Assembly (NCBI GenBank): GCA_026168455.1
Contig: CM047425.1
Coordinates: 88,105,580-88,169,579, forward strand
DNA length: 64,000 nucleotides
Origin: Theocolax elegans
Lineage: Eukaryota > Arthropoda > Insecta > Hymenoptera > Cerocephalidae
Direction: 5' to 3'
The stretch's first letter is position 1; each line of letters starts with the position of its first letter. Below, one piece after another: positions 12,510-25,594 of this stretch. A program made the translations under genes and the position numbers. Under the pieces are notes generated by a model that worked only from the letters and a program-made list of their open reading frames with translations, made no database searches and had not been told where the DNA came from.

Positions 12510-13030
12510 CTGATGGAAAAGCAGTATCAAAGACCTTGGAAGATTTGATAGTATTTAGGTGGGAAATTTCAGAATATTTTTTATCCGACAACGGAAGAGT
12601 TGGATAACAAGCACTTAAAAGCCATTTTAGATGAATACGGAATAAAACGCGTGACTACCCCTCCCTACTACCCCAGACGATCTCTGTCGAGCGAAGCAAC
12701 CAAACCCTAAAAACGATTATCTCAATGTTTGTGAAGAGTGATCATCGTTACTGGGATGAACATATCCATGAATTTCGACATGCTGTAAATATGGCTACAC
12801 AATCCTCCGCAAGTCTGCCTTGGTTTTTTGAATTTGGAGCGACATCCCGTCTAGTATAAAGCTTGAGGCAAGACGCTGAAGGAAATAAATTAATATTGAA
12901 AGGTAAACTCTGAAACTTGGTTTTATAGTTTCGAAACATTTAGATGACACGCACGAAAAACACAGAGTGAAATACAATAAAAATAAACGAAATATCGAAT
13001 TGCAAACTATTTGCTGTTTTATCTCCTAAG
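12510..13030 (+). pseudogene. Decayed LTR-retrotransposon integrase fragment (Gypsy-like)
   Basis: Reading across frames gives the integrase catalytic core and part of its C-terminus. LEDLIVFRWE is followed by LSDNG (second catalytic Asp), then LDEYGIKRVTTPPYYP, a VERSN-like segment carrying the catalytic Glu (gtcgagcgaagcaac near 12688), then TLKTIISMF, a WDEHIHEFRHAVN block and a C-terminal LDDTHEKHRVKYN-like block near 12940-12985. These are hallmark segments of Ty3/Gypsy-type pol integrases. Stops and frameshifts occur throughout (for instance after GRVG near 12614 and around 12680), so it is dead. No LTR, RT or gag was found nearby: a fragment, not an element. Retroviral-type assignment beyond Gypsy-like is not supportable. 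Confidence 0.75.
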
Positions 13031-16000
13031 TTTCATACGTACATTTTAACTGCGCTTCAATGCAATTTCTTGAGCTTCACTTGAATCTTTACAAGCTGTC
13101 TCAACAAACTTTTTTGAAGATGTCTTTTACTTATTGGCTTGCTAATGTGCACAATGACGCAGTACTTAATTATTCCAGTGCTTCTGTATTTTAATTTCGC
13201 ATAAAATAATAGATTTTGTTGAATAAATTTAAAAATTAACTTATGGTGCTCGGTCGATAACGATCAGGTATGCCACCCCGTTAAAGAGAAAAGTACAATT
13301 TTTTAGTGATTTTTGACATTACATGATCGATAAATAGAAATCAAGCGAGTGAGTAAAATAAATTTGATGCAGGTTATACACTGATTGAGTAGTAAATAAT
13401 CTTTAAAATTGAAAAATGATGACTTATATAGATTCGTTACAGAACCGATCATAAATTATAATCAATATTTTTACAATGCCCCGAGCCATAGTAATGGTGT
13501 ATTATAACGTTGCTTTGAAAAGTATTTCAAGTTTGTTGCTATCATTTGAGTACCAAACTAAGCTTGTAATGGTAGCGTGAATTTAGTAATTCTTAGTTGG
13601 TATGTTTAGAGGGTGATTTGCGATTTTTGCCAAAAGTTTATTTAATTGGAGCGAGGTAGACGCCGAAGATATAAAACTTTTGGTTAAGTAGTATAATCGT
13701 TGCGTTTCAATTCGTAAAAATAAATAGTTGTATATTATATATATTAATTAAAAGCACTAAATATGTTCGCCGAAAGTGCCGATCGTCAGCGAGGAAAGAC
13801 GGCGATCGTCGCGCTCCAGGTATCGAACTTAGCAATTGAATGATTGTATAACGTCTTTGGAAACTAAAAACTCCCGCAAGCTTATCACGTACGTTGATAA
13901 ATTTTTGTATTGGTACATGTATGGAATGCAAACAAATTACTGCCGCTATGATACTTCTTGTATAGAAAAAATAGTTTTGATTCAGTAGACGTTAAATGCT
14001 GTAACTTCAAAGTATTTGTTTATATTAAATAACGTATAATTTAAATTTATATTCTATTTTATTAACTCATATCACCCTGCAATGAATGTATAATGAATGA
14101 ATGTATATAATCGATTGAATACTGTCGATAACTCGTCGGTACATAAAATGACAATTCCCTGTAGCCAAAAATAACTTTCGCGTCCGGGTAACGGAAAACC
14201 TCAAAGGAAATATCTCACATCTTGAAACACTTGACCGAAAAGCTATAATCAGGCATTTTCAATGCTTCGTGTAACCGCCTTGTCGTAAAAGTCTGAGAAC
14301 TATCATTCGAACGCGAGGGCGCGAAAGGGAATGAAAATAAGAGAAGGGAGTCCGTTAAATCGGAGAAAACCTGTGCCGAGCACCAAACTCACGTGTCTTA
14401 GACATATGTATACCAAGGATCTGCGGGAGTCTCTCGACGTCACGTCTACTTTCCGATGGTTTTTTTCCTCTACAAGGGCGTTGATCTCAATCGTTATAAC
14501 TACGGTTCTCGTATTGACGTGGATGTGTTTCTTCGATCATGTTTTTCTTTTCTGATGATTTAACACAGTTGCGAAATTCCTTTTGGTTTCGTGTATACAC
14601 TTTTTTTTCTATGAATAACTTTGGTAACTTGATAAGCATGTATCTTTAATACACGATGATAAAATCTCTAAGATACGTTTCAATAATAATAATAAATAAA
14701 CGGCGAAGAACAAGTTAAGATGCAAGTTTAACATTTCTTGAAAAAGAATTTAGTTTTAATAATCATCTGAATTTATGATATTAATTCATGATAATATTTT
14801 TTTGCAAAACACTATTTTTACCTACCTAATTTAATCTGTGAAAACTAAATAGTATTTCTTCTCTATCATGGTATTTAATAATCAAGCGTTTAAAACAGTA
14901 TACACGAATAAAGAAAAATCATCTACCCAAATAATTTCAATACTTTAATAAAAAAATTTATAACGAATATATTAGTAACAAAAAAATAATTTGTTCAAAT
15001 GACAAAAATTACATCTTTTACAAAAAAATCAGTACCGCAAAATCCGTATATCATGAAAATTTTCTGAACTATTGATCGAAAGACGGCACAGTTGATGAAG
15101 CGGGTCGCACGAGAAGTTCGTCAAATACGTTGGGAAAGACGATGACGACGATGCTGGGGAGAGGACAGAAAAACTCATTTGTGCGGTGTATTCCACGAGG
15201 GTCGGAAAGACGCAGAGCCAACAGCAGCGGGAAGTTGCGAATCGCGAGCCTGAACATGCCACACACGTGTTAAACATCTTGAAACGACTATGCGGCAAAT
15301 GACTCTCTTTTTACCACCTCTTCCCCTTGCACTTGTTCTTTTTTTGTACCTCGATTCTCCCACCTAATCAACAATTATTTCTTTGATCTGACATTTCGAG
15401 TTTGATTTTACTGATAGATTTTTATTTAAATTTTATTAAGAGTTATTACTATACTAAAAATAATTTCAATCGTTACATTGTTAGTCTTCTTCGAACTTAT
15501 TAAACCATTTAGTTATACGATTTTTCAGTTTCAAAGTTAAATTTTTAGTTTTATTAGTATTTTGTCATTAACTATAAAATGGTAAAATTGTAAACGAAAT
15601 TTAATTATATTTTTCTTAAACTATTATATTTTTGAGCAAAAGTGCATTAAAGTATTTAATATAAATGGTTCATAAGATAGTTATCGTTTTTAAAAGCAGA
15701 TTAACGTTCATAAAGGCTTTGTCGCAGTAAAGGAAACGTCGGGAGAATGAGTTGGGTGTGCTTACGGTGGCGTTCGATCGAGGGTCTGTTGTTCAGAAGA
15801 AGCATCCAGTTGGTTGTAGAGGCGAAACGCGCACGGATTTTAAGCGAGGTAATGCGAGGGCGAGCACGTAAGTCCGCGAGCCCGGACTATTGACATGCAA
15901 GGGTTCTCCGGCAATGTAAGACCCAAGGCATCGGAGTACCGGTAAGCCGATAGTTTGCTCGCGGTCACGTTTCGACGTTTCGACGTGGAAGTCGGTGAAT

Positions 16001-18440
16001 GGCTCTCTCGCTGCTGGATAGTGTTTTGAGATTACGCAATATCGAGCTCCTATGCAACGATCGCCTTCCTTTTTTCTCTCTGTCTAACCCACTTGTACAG
16101 TACCCGGATGGAATTTTCGCTCCTTCTTTATTTATACAACCGAGCTTGCGTAAGTCAACGCTAATGCTCAACAATGACAATTAATTGGCACGATTAAACT
16201 AACGACCGATTTATTAATTCTCAATTTGTACTGTGATCGATATTTATTTGACAAAGAAATGGTCAGCATACTTTCGGCAAGTGTTCTTCTTCGTGTGTCT
16301 TTCTTTACCAACGTATTTTTTAAAACAACGTTGAGAGATGATTATTCATATGCGCCTTATAGAATTTTTTTTACTAGAATAGTAAAACGTGTACAGAGTT
16401 AAGTAATTTTGAGTAAATCAGGAATCGGATCTTTGTCGCGACAGTGGTTCAAACGTTGCACCGTGATATACAATTACGCCCTAAGCCTCTGTCTCGTTTT
16501 CTACGTCTGCGCTTATTCCGCGTTAATACTTTTCCTCAATGCTATTCGATTTCTCTTCTCGTAACGAGAAGGTCCCCTTGTGTATATGTTTGCCACCGTA
16601 TTTCTTCTTTCTCTCTTTCTCGTTTTACGGGATCGGTTTGAATATAGTTACTTTTCTCGTGGAATGCCCGCGTTTCAGGTCGCAACTATATAGGTAGACA
16701 CGCAGTCAGAATCGGTATCGATGTATGCGTATATACGCGCCCGGGCTGCCTCCCACCCCCCCCTCCCCTCCCTCTCCCCTTTCCGGTCACTCGATCGTCC
16801 ATTGCAGCAGTTGGTGTATATCGTATCGGAATCGTATTTCGAGGCCGAGCCGCGGTCTCGAATGCAAAATCTCTCATGAGCGAGTTTGCGTTCGCGTTCC
16901 CGCGCATAAAAATTCTATTTCGAATTTTGTCACGCGCGCGTCGCGCATTCTGCCTGCGAATTTCCTATATATATGAAGGCGCGTGTGCGCGGACTATAAT
17001 ATAGATCCGTTGATCGTTTTTTATTGTGCATTGCTTCGGGTGATTGCTTCATTTTCATTTCGCGTCTCTATCCTATACGCTCGTGAAATATTGATAGTCT
17101 TATAACAATTACATCGGTAGGTACTTCCATCTTTGCATAATTGCATAATTGCCTAATTGTCTTATTCGTTAATACTTATACCGTATAAACAAGATTCATA
17201 ATGAATTATTGTGTAAAATATTGTGGGAGTTAAATTGAAATTAATACGTATATTGTTATGATACAGTATTTTCATTTGTTATGTTATACACTTTTAAGTG
17301 TTAAATAATTTAAGTTTACTCACGTACACACACATATATATATATAACAGACTGTTTCAATTGGTGCTTTTTCGCTAATCATCTTCCCTTTCGTTCTCTC
17401 ACGAGAGATTGTTTTGCAGTTAATAAAAGCTAACATAAGACATAATTATTAATAATTTAATACTAGATAAACATAATAAATTAAACATTAAATTGAATTT
17501 TTACCATAAATTATTTAGCTTTATATAAAATTTAAAAACATTTATTAATCGTGCAGAGAAACGTACAGTAAATACATATTAAATCTAAAATTTAATAGTT
17601 GGGCATCAAAGTAATAACAATTTTTATACACCAACTATAAATATTATTAAACATAAATTAATGGCATATGTTAGAGTCATGTAAGTAAAGGCTTCTGCTT
17701 CGAATGCAAAAAATAGAATTATGCGCATCTTCGACGATGCCGAAACAATCGTTTGTATATGTTTAGACTGTATTACGTACAAAATACACATAGATATTTC
17801 TCGCGTATATATAGACATATATCGTGGATTGTGAGAGTATTATTTTTAAAATTTGATATCGAAATAGTTAAAAGTCAGTATCGGAATAATCGTTAAATTA
17901 TAAATTATATTCTATAACATATATAAATTAACCAGGAACTGCAACCTTATAAATTTTATTAAGACGAAATGTTGAGTCGATTTTATTATACAAAAAACAG
18001 AAATCTGTTAATTAAGCAACGTTATGATAAAAATCCTTTAATCTTATCATTCTGTTCCTATAAATGTTATTTACAACAATAATTTTTTATGTAGTTCAAA
18101 TAAACCTACATAAAATTATAACATCTTTGAATATGTACATACGTAATCTTTTATTATCATAAGGTCATACAAGATTTCACAATTATAAATTTTACACAAT
18201 ATTTTTCTTAAGAAAAAAAAAACGATAAATATATTTTAAAGCCTTTAAATTTTTCTTCCCATCGTTTGAGCGAATAACTAAGAATTATATCGTTAAGAAA
18301 CCCATAAAAAAATTAATTCCATCCTGGCAGCGACATAATTACTTCCTTTCGGACCTGAAACTTTTCGGTACTCTTACACACGAGGAAAGGCAGTTTTGGG
18401 GCGTACAAGAAGTATCATAAAAATAACTGTGTGAAAAAAG

Positions 18441-18486
<46 letters not shown>

Positions 18487-20839
18487 ACACATAGAGACAC
18501 AACGCGCGCGCGCCCCCACACTTACAGACGCAAACTTGTACAAATTAAAAAAGAAAACGGCATTGAAATACGAATGACTGCTGCTTGTTAAAGGGCCTTG
18601 TACAAACGCTTTAAAATGCCCGTTTATATATGAATGAAAGTGAATTAAAAAGATATTGAGTCGAGAGAAGTTAAAGCGTACACTTGAGAATGAAAAAGGA
18701 AACCATAAACTAACAAAAGCTTAATGAGAAACAGTTGGAAAGAATAATTGATAAAAGCTTACACGGTAGAAAAAATTAATAGTATTTAATAATAAAACAG
18801 ATATTGGATATTTAAATATAATGTTATCCTATAATCCACATAAAAATAGTAAAATATATAACTTAATGCGTAAAAATAGAGAGATACGATTAATTAGAAT
18901 AACGAGTAATGAAAATGGTATGAACATTAAATTAAATTCAGAGCATATAGTGGGAAAGGAAGAAGGAGAAAAGCAGAGCGTGGAAAGGGCGTATCGCAGG
19001 ATTCGATGGAGCGTTCATACGCCAAGACGGATGAATGGGTTGAACATATAGGGGAAAAATGGAAGGCGCGCTCGCGCTTACACGCGACACATACAGTTCT
19101 GAGTCCCGACACACCTCGTTAGCCTCGCGAAGGTCGACTAATTATAAGCACGTAAAGTCGACTAATGCAGTACAGATACATGCAAACGCTAACGAAAGAA
19201 TGGAAGGACCGATCAAGAGTCATATACGATACTCGACCGTATGAGATTCTCCCCCTCGAAAACAAAAAATTTGGGTACTTTTGACTATGTCAAAACGCGG
19301 TTTTTATTTTAAGTTTACCCTTTAATTAATTTCAAAAATAGGTAGATTTGGAAATGTATTGTATTTTTGGGAGTTAATTTAATTTGCTATTATCTTTATG
19401 CTTCTAATACTAATATGATTACTAAAATATTTTGTTAACTATTTTATATTAATAATGTGAGTACTAGGCGATAGGTATATTGCTATGAACACATTTAAAT
19501 AATACTTCACGAAGGCTAGACATTTTACAATAAAATCGTAAATTGTACAGTTTTGATAATGATTCTGATATTTGACTTCGTAGAGTTAAAACAAATCTTT
19601 AAAATACGTGACATTCAATGTATAACACGTTTTATGTAGAAAAATATTAAAACATAATTTAAAAACCTAATTATGACAATACAGATTTAGTTAAAGATAA
19701 GTAACAATTATTGGTAAACAAAAATGATCATTAATGCAAATTTCTCAAATCGATAAAAAAAATTCTTAGTCATATGATTACAACACAAAAATCTATATCC
19801 ACAAGAATACCGTTAGTTCAAGTAGAGACAAACGTCAAACAAATAAAAAGATACGCATAATTTGCAAAAATGCATATGCTGTTACGTCTCGTTATTTAAT
19901 TATTAGATTTATAACGTGTACTTATAGATACGAATAAGAATTATTTTAGATTAGATAATCACAACTATTAAAAAATTGTTAAAAAGAGTTTGCGAGAAAG
20001 GGGTAGATTTTAGTATATAAAGGTTACGGTTTCATACTTAAGCATCGGAGCTAGTTTATCAATTCTTAGATGATGACAAGCTAGCTCTTTTTATTACAAG
20101 ACTTGCTAATAGAATCACGAATAGGTTTTACATACTCATATACCTACTGCATGCACGCACGTACGCACGCACGACAAGAAAATAAAAAAAATACTCCAAT
20201 TATGTTTATCCAATGTTTGATAATGTAAATGTTAAATCAGACAATTGTGAAATAAGATATAAAATGTCGAGGAATAGAAGCAACGGTGACTATGTATCTA
20301 ATTTGTCTCTGCTCTTTCGACTAGTAGCAAACGATAATTATGACAAATCTTTTACTACAAACTTAACACGTCACAAATAATTAAACATTGATTTTTAAGA
20401 CTTTTTTTATTGCTAAGTAGCTTGTTCTACACTAAAGCAATCATCTACGAGGAAGTGAAAAAAATAATACATCACGATGAAAATAAATAAAAATCAGTAG
20501 TTATGGGCGTGAAGCAAAACCAATCTTTTATTCATTTCACTGATTAAGAATGAATTTTGTACAAAGAACCGTTACCACGTTAAATACCATAAATCTGTCA
20601 AAAGCATTTTCTGAATTTAAAAAAAATTGTTTAATGATTAATTCAAGAATCGAATGGATCCGCGATCCCCAATAAAAAATTTGAATGCAAAGTGTCATCT
20701 ATAGTCATTAGGTATTCTTCGTAGTATTCCTGAAACTCGTTTGGACTTGCCTAACGTTAGAAAAAAAGGTATGGATAAAAGAGGGAAAAAAGAAGCAGTG
20801 CGCAGCGGATAATTGAATTTGAAAGAGTATCTCAGCGGC
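13031..20839. other. Long anonymous stretch with GC islands
   Basis: No gene was recognised. GC-richer islands lie at 13775-13830, 14290-14520, 15060-15300, 15720-16020 and 16440-17000. The 15720-15960 island contains an ATG frame (15747-15892) and several GTAAG-type donor-like sites (15862, 15868, 15939 regions), compatible with a promoter or 5' exon, but nothing conserved was identified. 16740-16790 is a C-rich run. 18960-19250 is a mixed-composition patch. The rest is AT-rich. Confidence 0.4.
18443..18520 (+). repeat. AC microsatellite with GC-rich tail
   Basis: About 19 uninterrupted AC units (18443-18480) are followed by imperfect ACAC, then a CGCGCGCG stretch (about 18503-18512) and CCCCCAC. 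The alternating purine-pyrimidine run of ~70 bp is a classical Z-DNA-prone sequence. Confidence 0.95.
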
Positions 20840-21013
20840 AAAGCACATCGAAACCTATACGCTTGTCGCGTCTTTCGCTTCCGTTATCGCGGATACGTGG
20901 AACGGATGACGATCGAGAAACGGGCCGACGAACCGTTAGACGCCGTGGACGATCGCGCGATGCTGCTTTGGCTGTTAAACTGCTACCCCGTGGTCATTAG
21001 AGGCTTTTCGTGA
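20813..21013 (+). other. Exon-like GC-rich ORF at the start of block U1
   Basis: The open frame encodes a segment with EKRADEPLDAVDD and AMLLWLLNCYP, non-repetitive and protein-like, in a patch much richer in G and C than its surroundings. An acceptor-like ...TATCTCAG site lies at about 20835 and a splice-donor-like CAGG at ~21031. The U2 copy (25616-25825) differs by two single-base deletions: one before DEPLDAV changes the frame upstream and one after NCYP changes it downstream, where U2 reads WSLEAFRDDNLNF. All three forward frames are open for tens of codons, so the true frame is uncertain. The product is unrecognised; no start codon is assigned. Confidence 0.3.
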
Positions 21014-23723
21014 TGATAATCTAAATTTCAGGTTTTTTTTTATCGAACACGCTTGCTTCAATGGTTTACATAGAATTATTAATTTATGTGTGAAATGTGT
21101 GTTCAAAATCGATTATGATCTAAAAGTTGCTTGAATGTATAGTGGATATAGTTATGTAACTTTTCCATCGACAAAGTTAATAATCGACTAACTATTTTTT
21201 AATTTCATTTTATCTTAAGGGTTTTGCCCCAATAGTTATTCTTTATAGCTTAATAATACCTATGACAAGAACGTAATTTACAATATTTTTATTCTTTACA
21301 CGAATTTAGTACATAGAAATAATTTTTTTAATTCATTCAAATTCATCTTGTTTTTCAAACAAGTATTATTTGTTATATTTATAAAATTATGTGCAGTTTG
21401 ATAATATTGTTTTTAAATTGAAATAAAATTTTACATAAAACGCATAAATTCCATAATTCAGATCATCGTGAACAGATTTACAATAAATTAATTCTAGTAC
21501 TAACACAATAAAGATTAAAGCCTGAAGACGAAAACAAAATTTTTTAAAAATGTATTACAAATTAGAATTTTCTTATTACTATATATAAAAAACCGCAGCT
21601 AATTAGTTATTAGTACGCATTTAATTTTGATTTTGTTTTTAAAGTATAACATTGTTTCAAACTAGGTTAGTATGTACAATTCATTTTTACATGCGGCGTT
21701 TTTATATTAGTGTAAGTAAAAAATAATTTTAATTGTATATCAATTAACAATTGTAAATCTCTTAAAAGAGTTCATGGTTTTTTCAATTATTGATTACTTA
21801 TTTATATCTATTCATTAACAATCATTAAAAGATAAAGAAATAACACAATGAAATAATCAATGCAATTTTCAAACTTGTATATCTCCGACACTATTTGGAA
21901 CTAATCCAATAAGACAATGTTGAAAACTAAATTTTCCAAATATTTCCAAAAAAATGAAGCATAACTAAGATCTTGAACATTTTACAGGAAAACAGTATTG
22001 GTGTTGTTACGCGTATTCACAATTTTTTTAACCAAAACTATCAATTTTATTCACTATGAATTTTTTTTAATATTCACTAAATTTATATATTCTACAAATC
22101 GCCATGTCACAAACATAAGCTATATTAACAACAACATTAACAGAAATCCACAAAATCGATTTTTAGAAACCAAAAATTGACTCTAACTTTAAAAACGTGT
22201 CGATTGAGCCGGAATAGAGTTCAATAATATTAATGGTGCCAAAGATACGCGATTATCACTCAAAACCACACACATCTATACAGACATTTTTTAAAAATTT
22301 CATATTCCGAATCCTCAAGTGTTAAAACATCGATAAAATATGAATTTAGAAAAAAATTTTTTTACAATAACTTTGCTCTTTTGTAGATCAACCAAAAGAT
22401 TATTAGATATTTGTGTAATTTTCTTTCTGCGATGAACATTTTCTATACAGATATATTTAAAAAAAGAATAAAATAATTTTATTGTAATTCTCACAATGAT
22501 TTCATTTTTATTTTAATTAACCGTCGTCATGAGAAAATTTTTCTTGATTTCTCGAACTAACGTGACTGATGACAAATTTTTAAATTGGATGATTCACTAT
22601 GAGAATCAAAGAATTTTTTAATGACCCTGGTTGATTACTGTTCCAAGTATACATATAGAATTTGTCATTATACAAATGAATTGTTAGATGAATTATTTCA
22701 AATTATATAAGATTACTGTCCTTTAAGGCTGTAGCTGCATTCAATATAATAAATTACAATTTTATATACAATATATTTAGGTATATACATTATTTTGCTA
22801 AGGTGAATGTTTGCGTATTGAGTTAACATTTGACGATTATAAATTGAATGTTGTAGCAAATAATATACGATTCTTTCAACATAATGTAACAGTTTGCAAA
22901 ATGAAACCTAATTGATATGATATCCACGGTGGAAGTGGTTGCTGTCTCCCGTCCGTTTCAAATTTTATATATACTTATTGTGTGTATTTGATCCTTTCAA
23001 ACGGATTCCGATGGAGGAAAAGTCTTTTAAAGGAAGGAGACATTGGCTCAGTCGATACGCACAAAATAGGACGAATGCGTTCGTAATAATAATAGTATTA
23101 AAATTACGACGAATAGTAAGTGTTTGTGCCGACTCTAACAAAGATTGTACTTTACCTTTGGCAAACATATATGGTTTTACATTGTAGGTTATAATTCTTT
23201 AGTTAAATAAAATTGACCTTCATAATCTCGAGTTACGGGTCAATTCATTATGAGCTAAAGCATCACGATAGACTCTTCTTGAAAGAACATCGGATCTACT
23301 ATCGCTTGGATAGTGATGGCATTTGTATAAAAGTATTTTTAGTGTAAGTTTTACAAATATTCCAAACGAGATTCAAAGGTTTCCCGAACATTGTAATTAT
23401 TGCAGAAGAAAATTAAGTCCAGAATATTTGTATTTGTCTGTACGAATAATATGTTATTATTGTGTACGAGAAAACGAAATGATTTATAAATAAATTATAA
23501 TCTAATATATAGGTGTAAATTATAATGGTTTATACAAATATAAAATAAATTACTAAAATATAAGTTAAAATGAGACGAAGAGGGATTGATACAACCACTA
23601 TTGGGGAATGTATTTTCAACAAATTCTTTCTTCTCAAAGATTTCGTATGATCTCCGTCGCTGATTAGTACCAACTTGGGAGCATAACAAGAGCAAAGTTA
23701 AAATAATAGACGGGCGTAAATAT
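20840..23723 (+). repeat. Duplicated block U, copy 1 (~2.88 kb)
   Basis: The block is nearly identical to U2 at 25593-29209, apart from scattered single-base indels and substitutions and a ~750-bp insertion in U2. It begins at AAAGCACATCGAAACC and ends at GGGCGTAAATAT. The first ~175 bp are GC-rich and exon-like; the rest is AT-rich and without recognisable coding. Homopolymer-length differences dominate between copies. Directly downstream lies non-LTR element R1. The block could be ordinary unique DNA that was duplicated rather than a transposon: no terminal repeats or TSDs were seen. Confidence 0.9.
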
Positions 23724-24795
23724 CCAATCCTTTCATGTAAAACTAGAATCCAGAGTTTCCTTATCAGAGCTGGAGTAACTATACAAGGATGCTCACATAT
23801 GGTTTGCTTCCGTAGACAAGTTTACGTCCACCCCGACAGCATAGATAAAATCCCTGAATCATTCACACTTGAATATTCAAATTCCCAATTTCGAATCTTT
23901 GCCTCGGCTGACACGCTAATTTGCTTTATTTGCAAAGAGGTAGGTCACACCTCTCAACAATGTCAACAGAATGTAAACATTCAATCCAGTCAAACAATCT
24001 AGTATCGAAAATGACAAATTACAATCAACAAATTACCTTATAGAATTTCCCGTTCTCAAACCAACAAAACATAAAATCGCAATCTCAGACCAATACCCCA
24101 TCTAACGATAACTTGGATAATCAAACTGGAAACTCGATCTCCAAACGTAATACCATCTGAAGTAAACAATCAAAAGACCAATACTCAAATTACCGACCGA
24201 GAAAAACACCATAGAAGAGACAATGGAAATAATAAATTTCTCTAGCAATAACAAACAAAAATTTAAAAGACCCTTGTCTCCTGAATCCAATCCAATATCG
24301 TCCATAGGAAACTATTCAACCTCTCTGGATCCGAATCAAGCTTAGAGTCTCTAGGTGATCCAACAACTGCTAAAACACAAAATGAATCCTTCAACAAAAA
24401 AATAATACTTCCCAAAAGAAAAATAAGATACGAGATAACACCGAAAAACCACCATCAAAAACTCTAGACCCTTTAGATTCATTGAAAAATTATTCCATGA
24501 ACAACCGTCACAATTCCCCATAGATTACACCACATTCAGAAGCTTTTAGATGTAGCATCTTTAAAAAACTTTGAACCTTCTATGACAAAAGATTACTGTT
24601 CTAATATTACAGAAATTCCAATTATGATGAGGAAAATTTATCCTCACCTCCAATCACAAGGACTTAAATCTAAATTCACGAAAATCGTTAATAAAATAGA
24701 AAACTCAATTGACAATCACATGGAGAGTCCCCAATCAGAATATTAAAATACCAAGAAACAAATAAAAAACCTGATACAACTATACTCTTACCCAT
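23724..24795 (+). pseudogene. Non-LTR retrotransposon R1: ORF1 (gag-like) remnant
   Basis: The element starts abruptly at the U1 junction. A short open frame (23799-24002) contains a CCHC zinc knuckle, CFICKEVGHTSQQC (C-x2-C-x4-H-x4-C), preceded by IPESFTLEYSNSQFRIF, as in ORF1 proteins of I/Jockey-type elements, which bind the element RNA. Around 24500-24745 the C-terminus of ORF1 can be followed across frames (NFEPSMTKDYCSN, IPIMMRKIYPHLQSQGLKS) to a stop near 24746. Numerous frameshifts and stops make it non-functional. The N-terminal part and 5' UTR are absent, indicating 5' truncation or loss at the duplication boundary. Confidence 0.75.
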
Positions 24796-25594
24796 ATGGC
24801 TATTAATATAATTCAATGGAATCTAAATGGGTTTTATAAAGATTACCGAATCTCCAACAATTAATATCCGAACGAAACCCCAAAATCCTATGCCTACAAG
24901 AAACCCACTTCAAAGATAATAATTGTCACAAAATAAAAAATCACAACCACTTTTTCAAAATAGAAGATCCGATCAGGCCAGCGGAGGTGTTGCTACCTTT
25001 ATTCATAAAGAAATCTACTCCGTTCAACTAAAAATCGACACTCCACTAGAAGCAATTGCAAACAGAATCTACCTCCCATACAAAATCACAATATGCAATA
25101 TTTACTTACCAAACAGCCAACCATTAAATCTTACAGATCTTAAAAACTTAGAATCTCATTAACCAAACCGTATCTCATAATTGGTGACTTCAATGCACAT
25201 AATGTTAATTGGGGATCCAAATCAACGGACAAAAGAGGGAAAACCATAGATAAATTTATTGAAGACTCAAATTTAATTCTGCTAAACAACAACCAACAAC
25301 ACACTTCAACTCATCTAACGGTACAGAAAGCGCTATTGATCTAGCGTTAATTCACACCCTCAATAGCTGACAAGATCAGCATGACTGTAGCCGAGACCTC
25401 TATGATAGTGATCATTACCCGATCCTACTTAATACCGGTTCTTTATTAGCAACATCAACCCTTCACCTCCCCCTGTATATAGGAACTACAACAAAGCTAA
25501 CTGGAAGATATATAAAGAAGAAATAGAAAATGGCATAGAAAAACTAACCAAACCTAATCAAAAAAACGATAAAGATATAGACTATATTCTAGAA
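24796..25594 (+). pseudogene. Non-LTR retrotransposon R1: apurinic-type endonuclease (ORF2 start)
   Basis: ORF2 begins at ATG 24796 (MAINIIQWNLNG, the usual start of APE domains). A frameshifted LCLQETH motif follows near 24890, then GGVATFIHKEI, ICNIYLPN, LIIGDFNAHN (catalytic Asp/Asn), WGS and a SDHYPIL-equivalent near 25410. The endonuclease would nick target DNA to prime reverse transcription. The frame is broken several times. The sequence stops at CTAGAA (25594), where block U2 is joined, so reverse transcriptase is missing from this copy. Bases 24973-25594 match 30106-30727 over the same 622-bp length. Confidence 0.85.

Noticed and set aside
18443..18490. CRISPR-like or satellite array
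   Set aside because: It is a plain AC dinucleotide microsatellite; no spaced direct repeats occur in the window.
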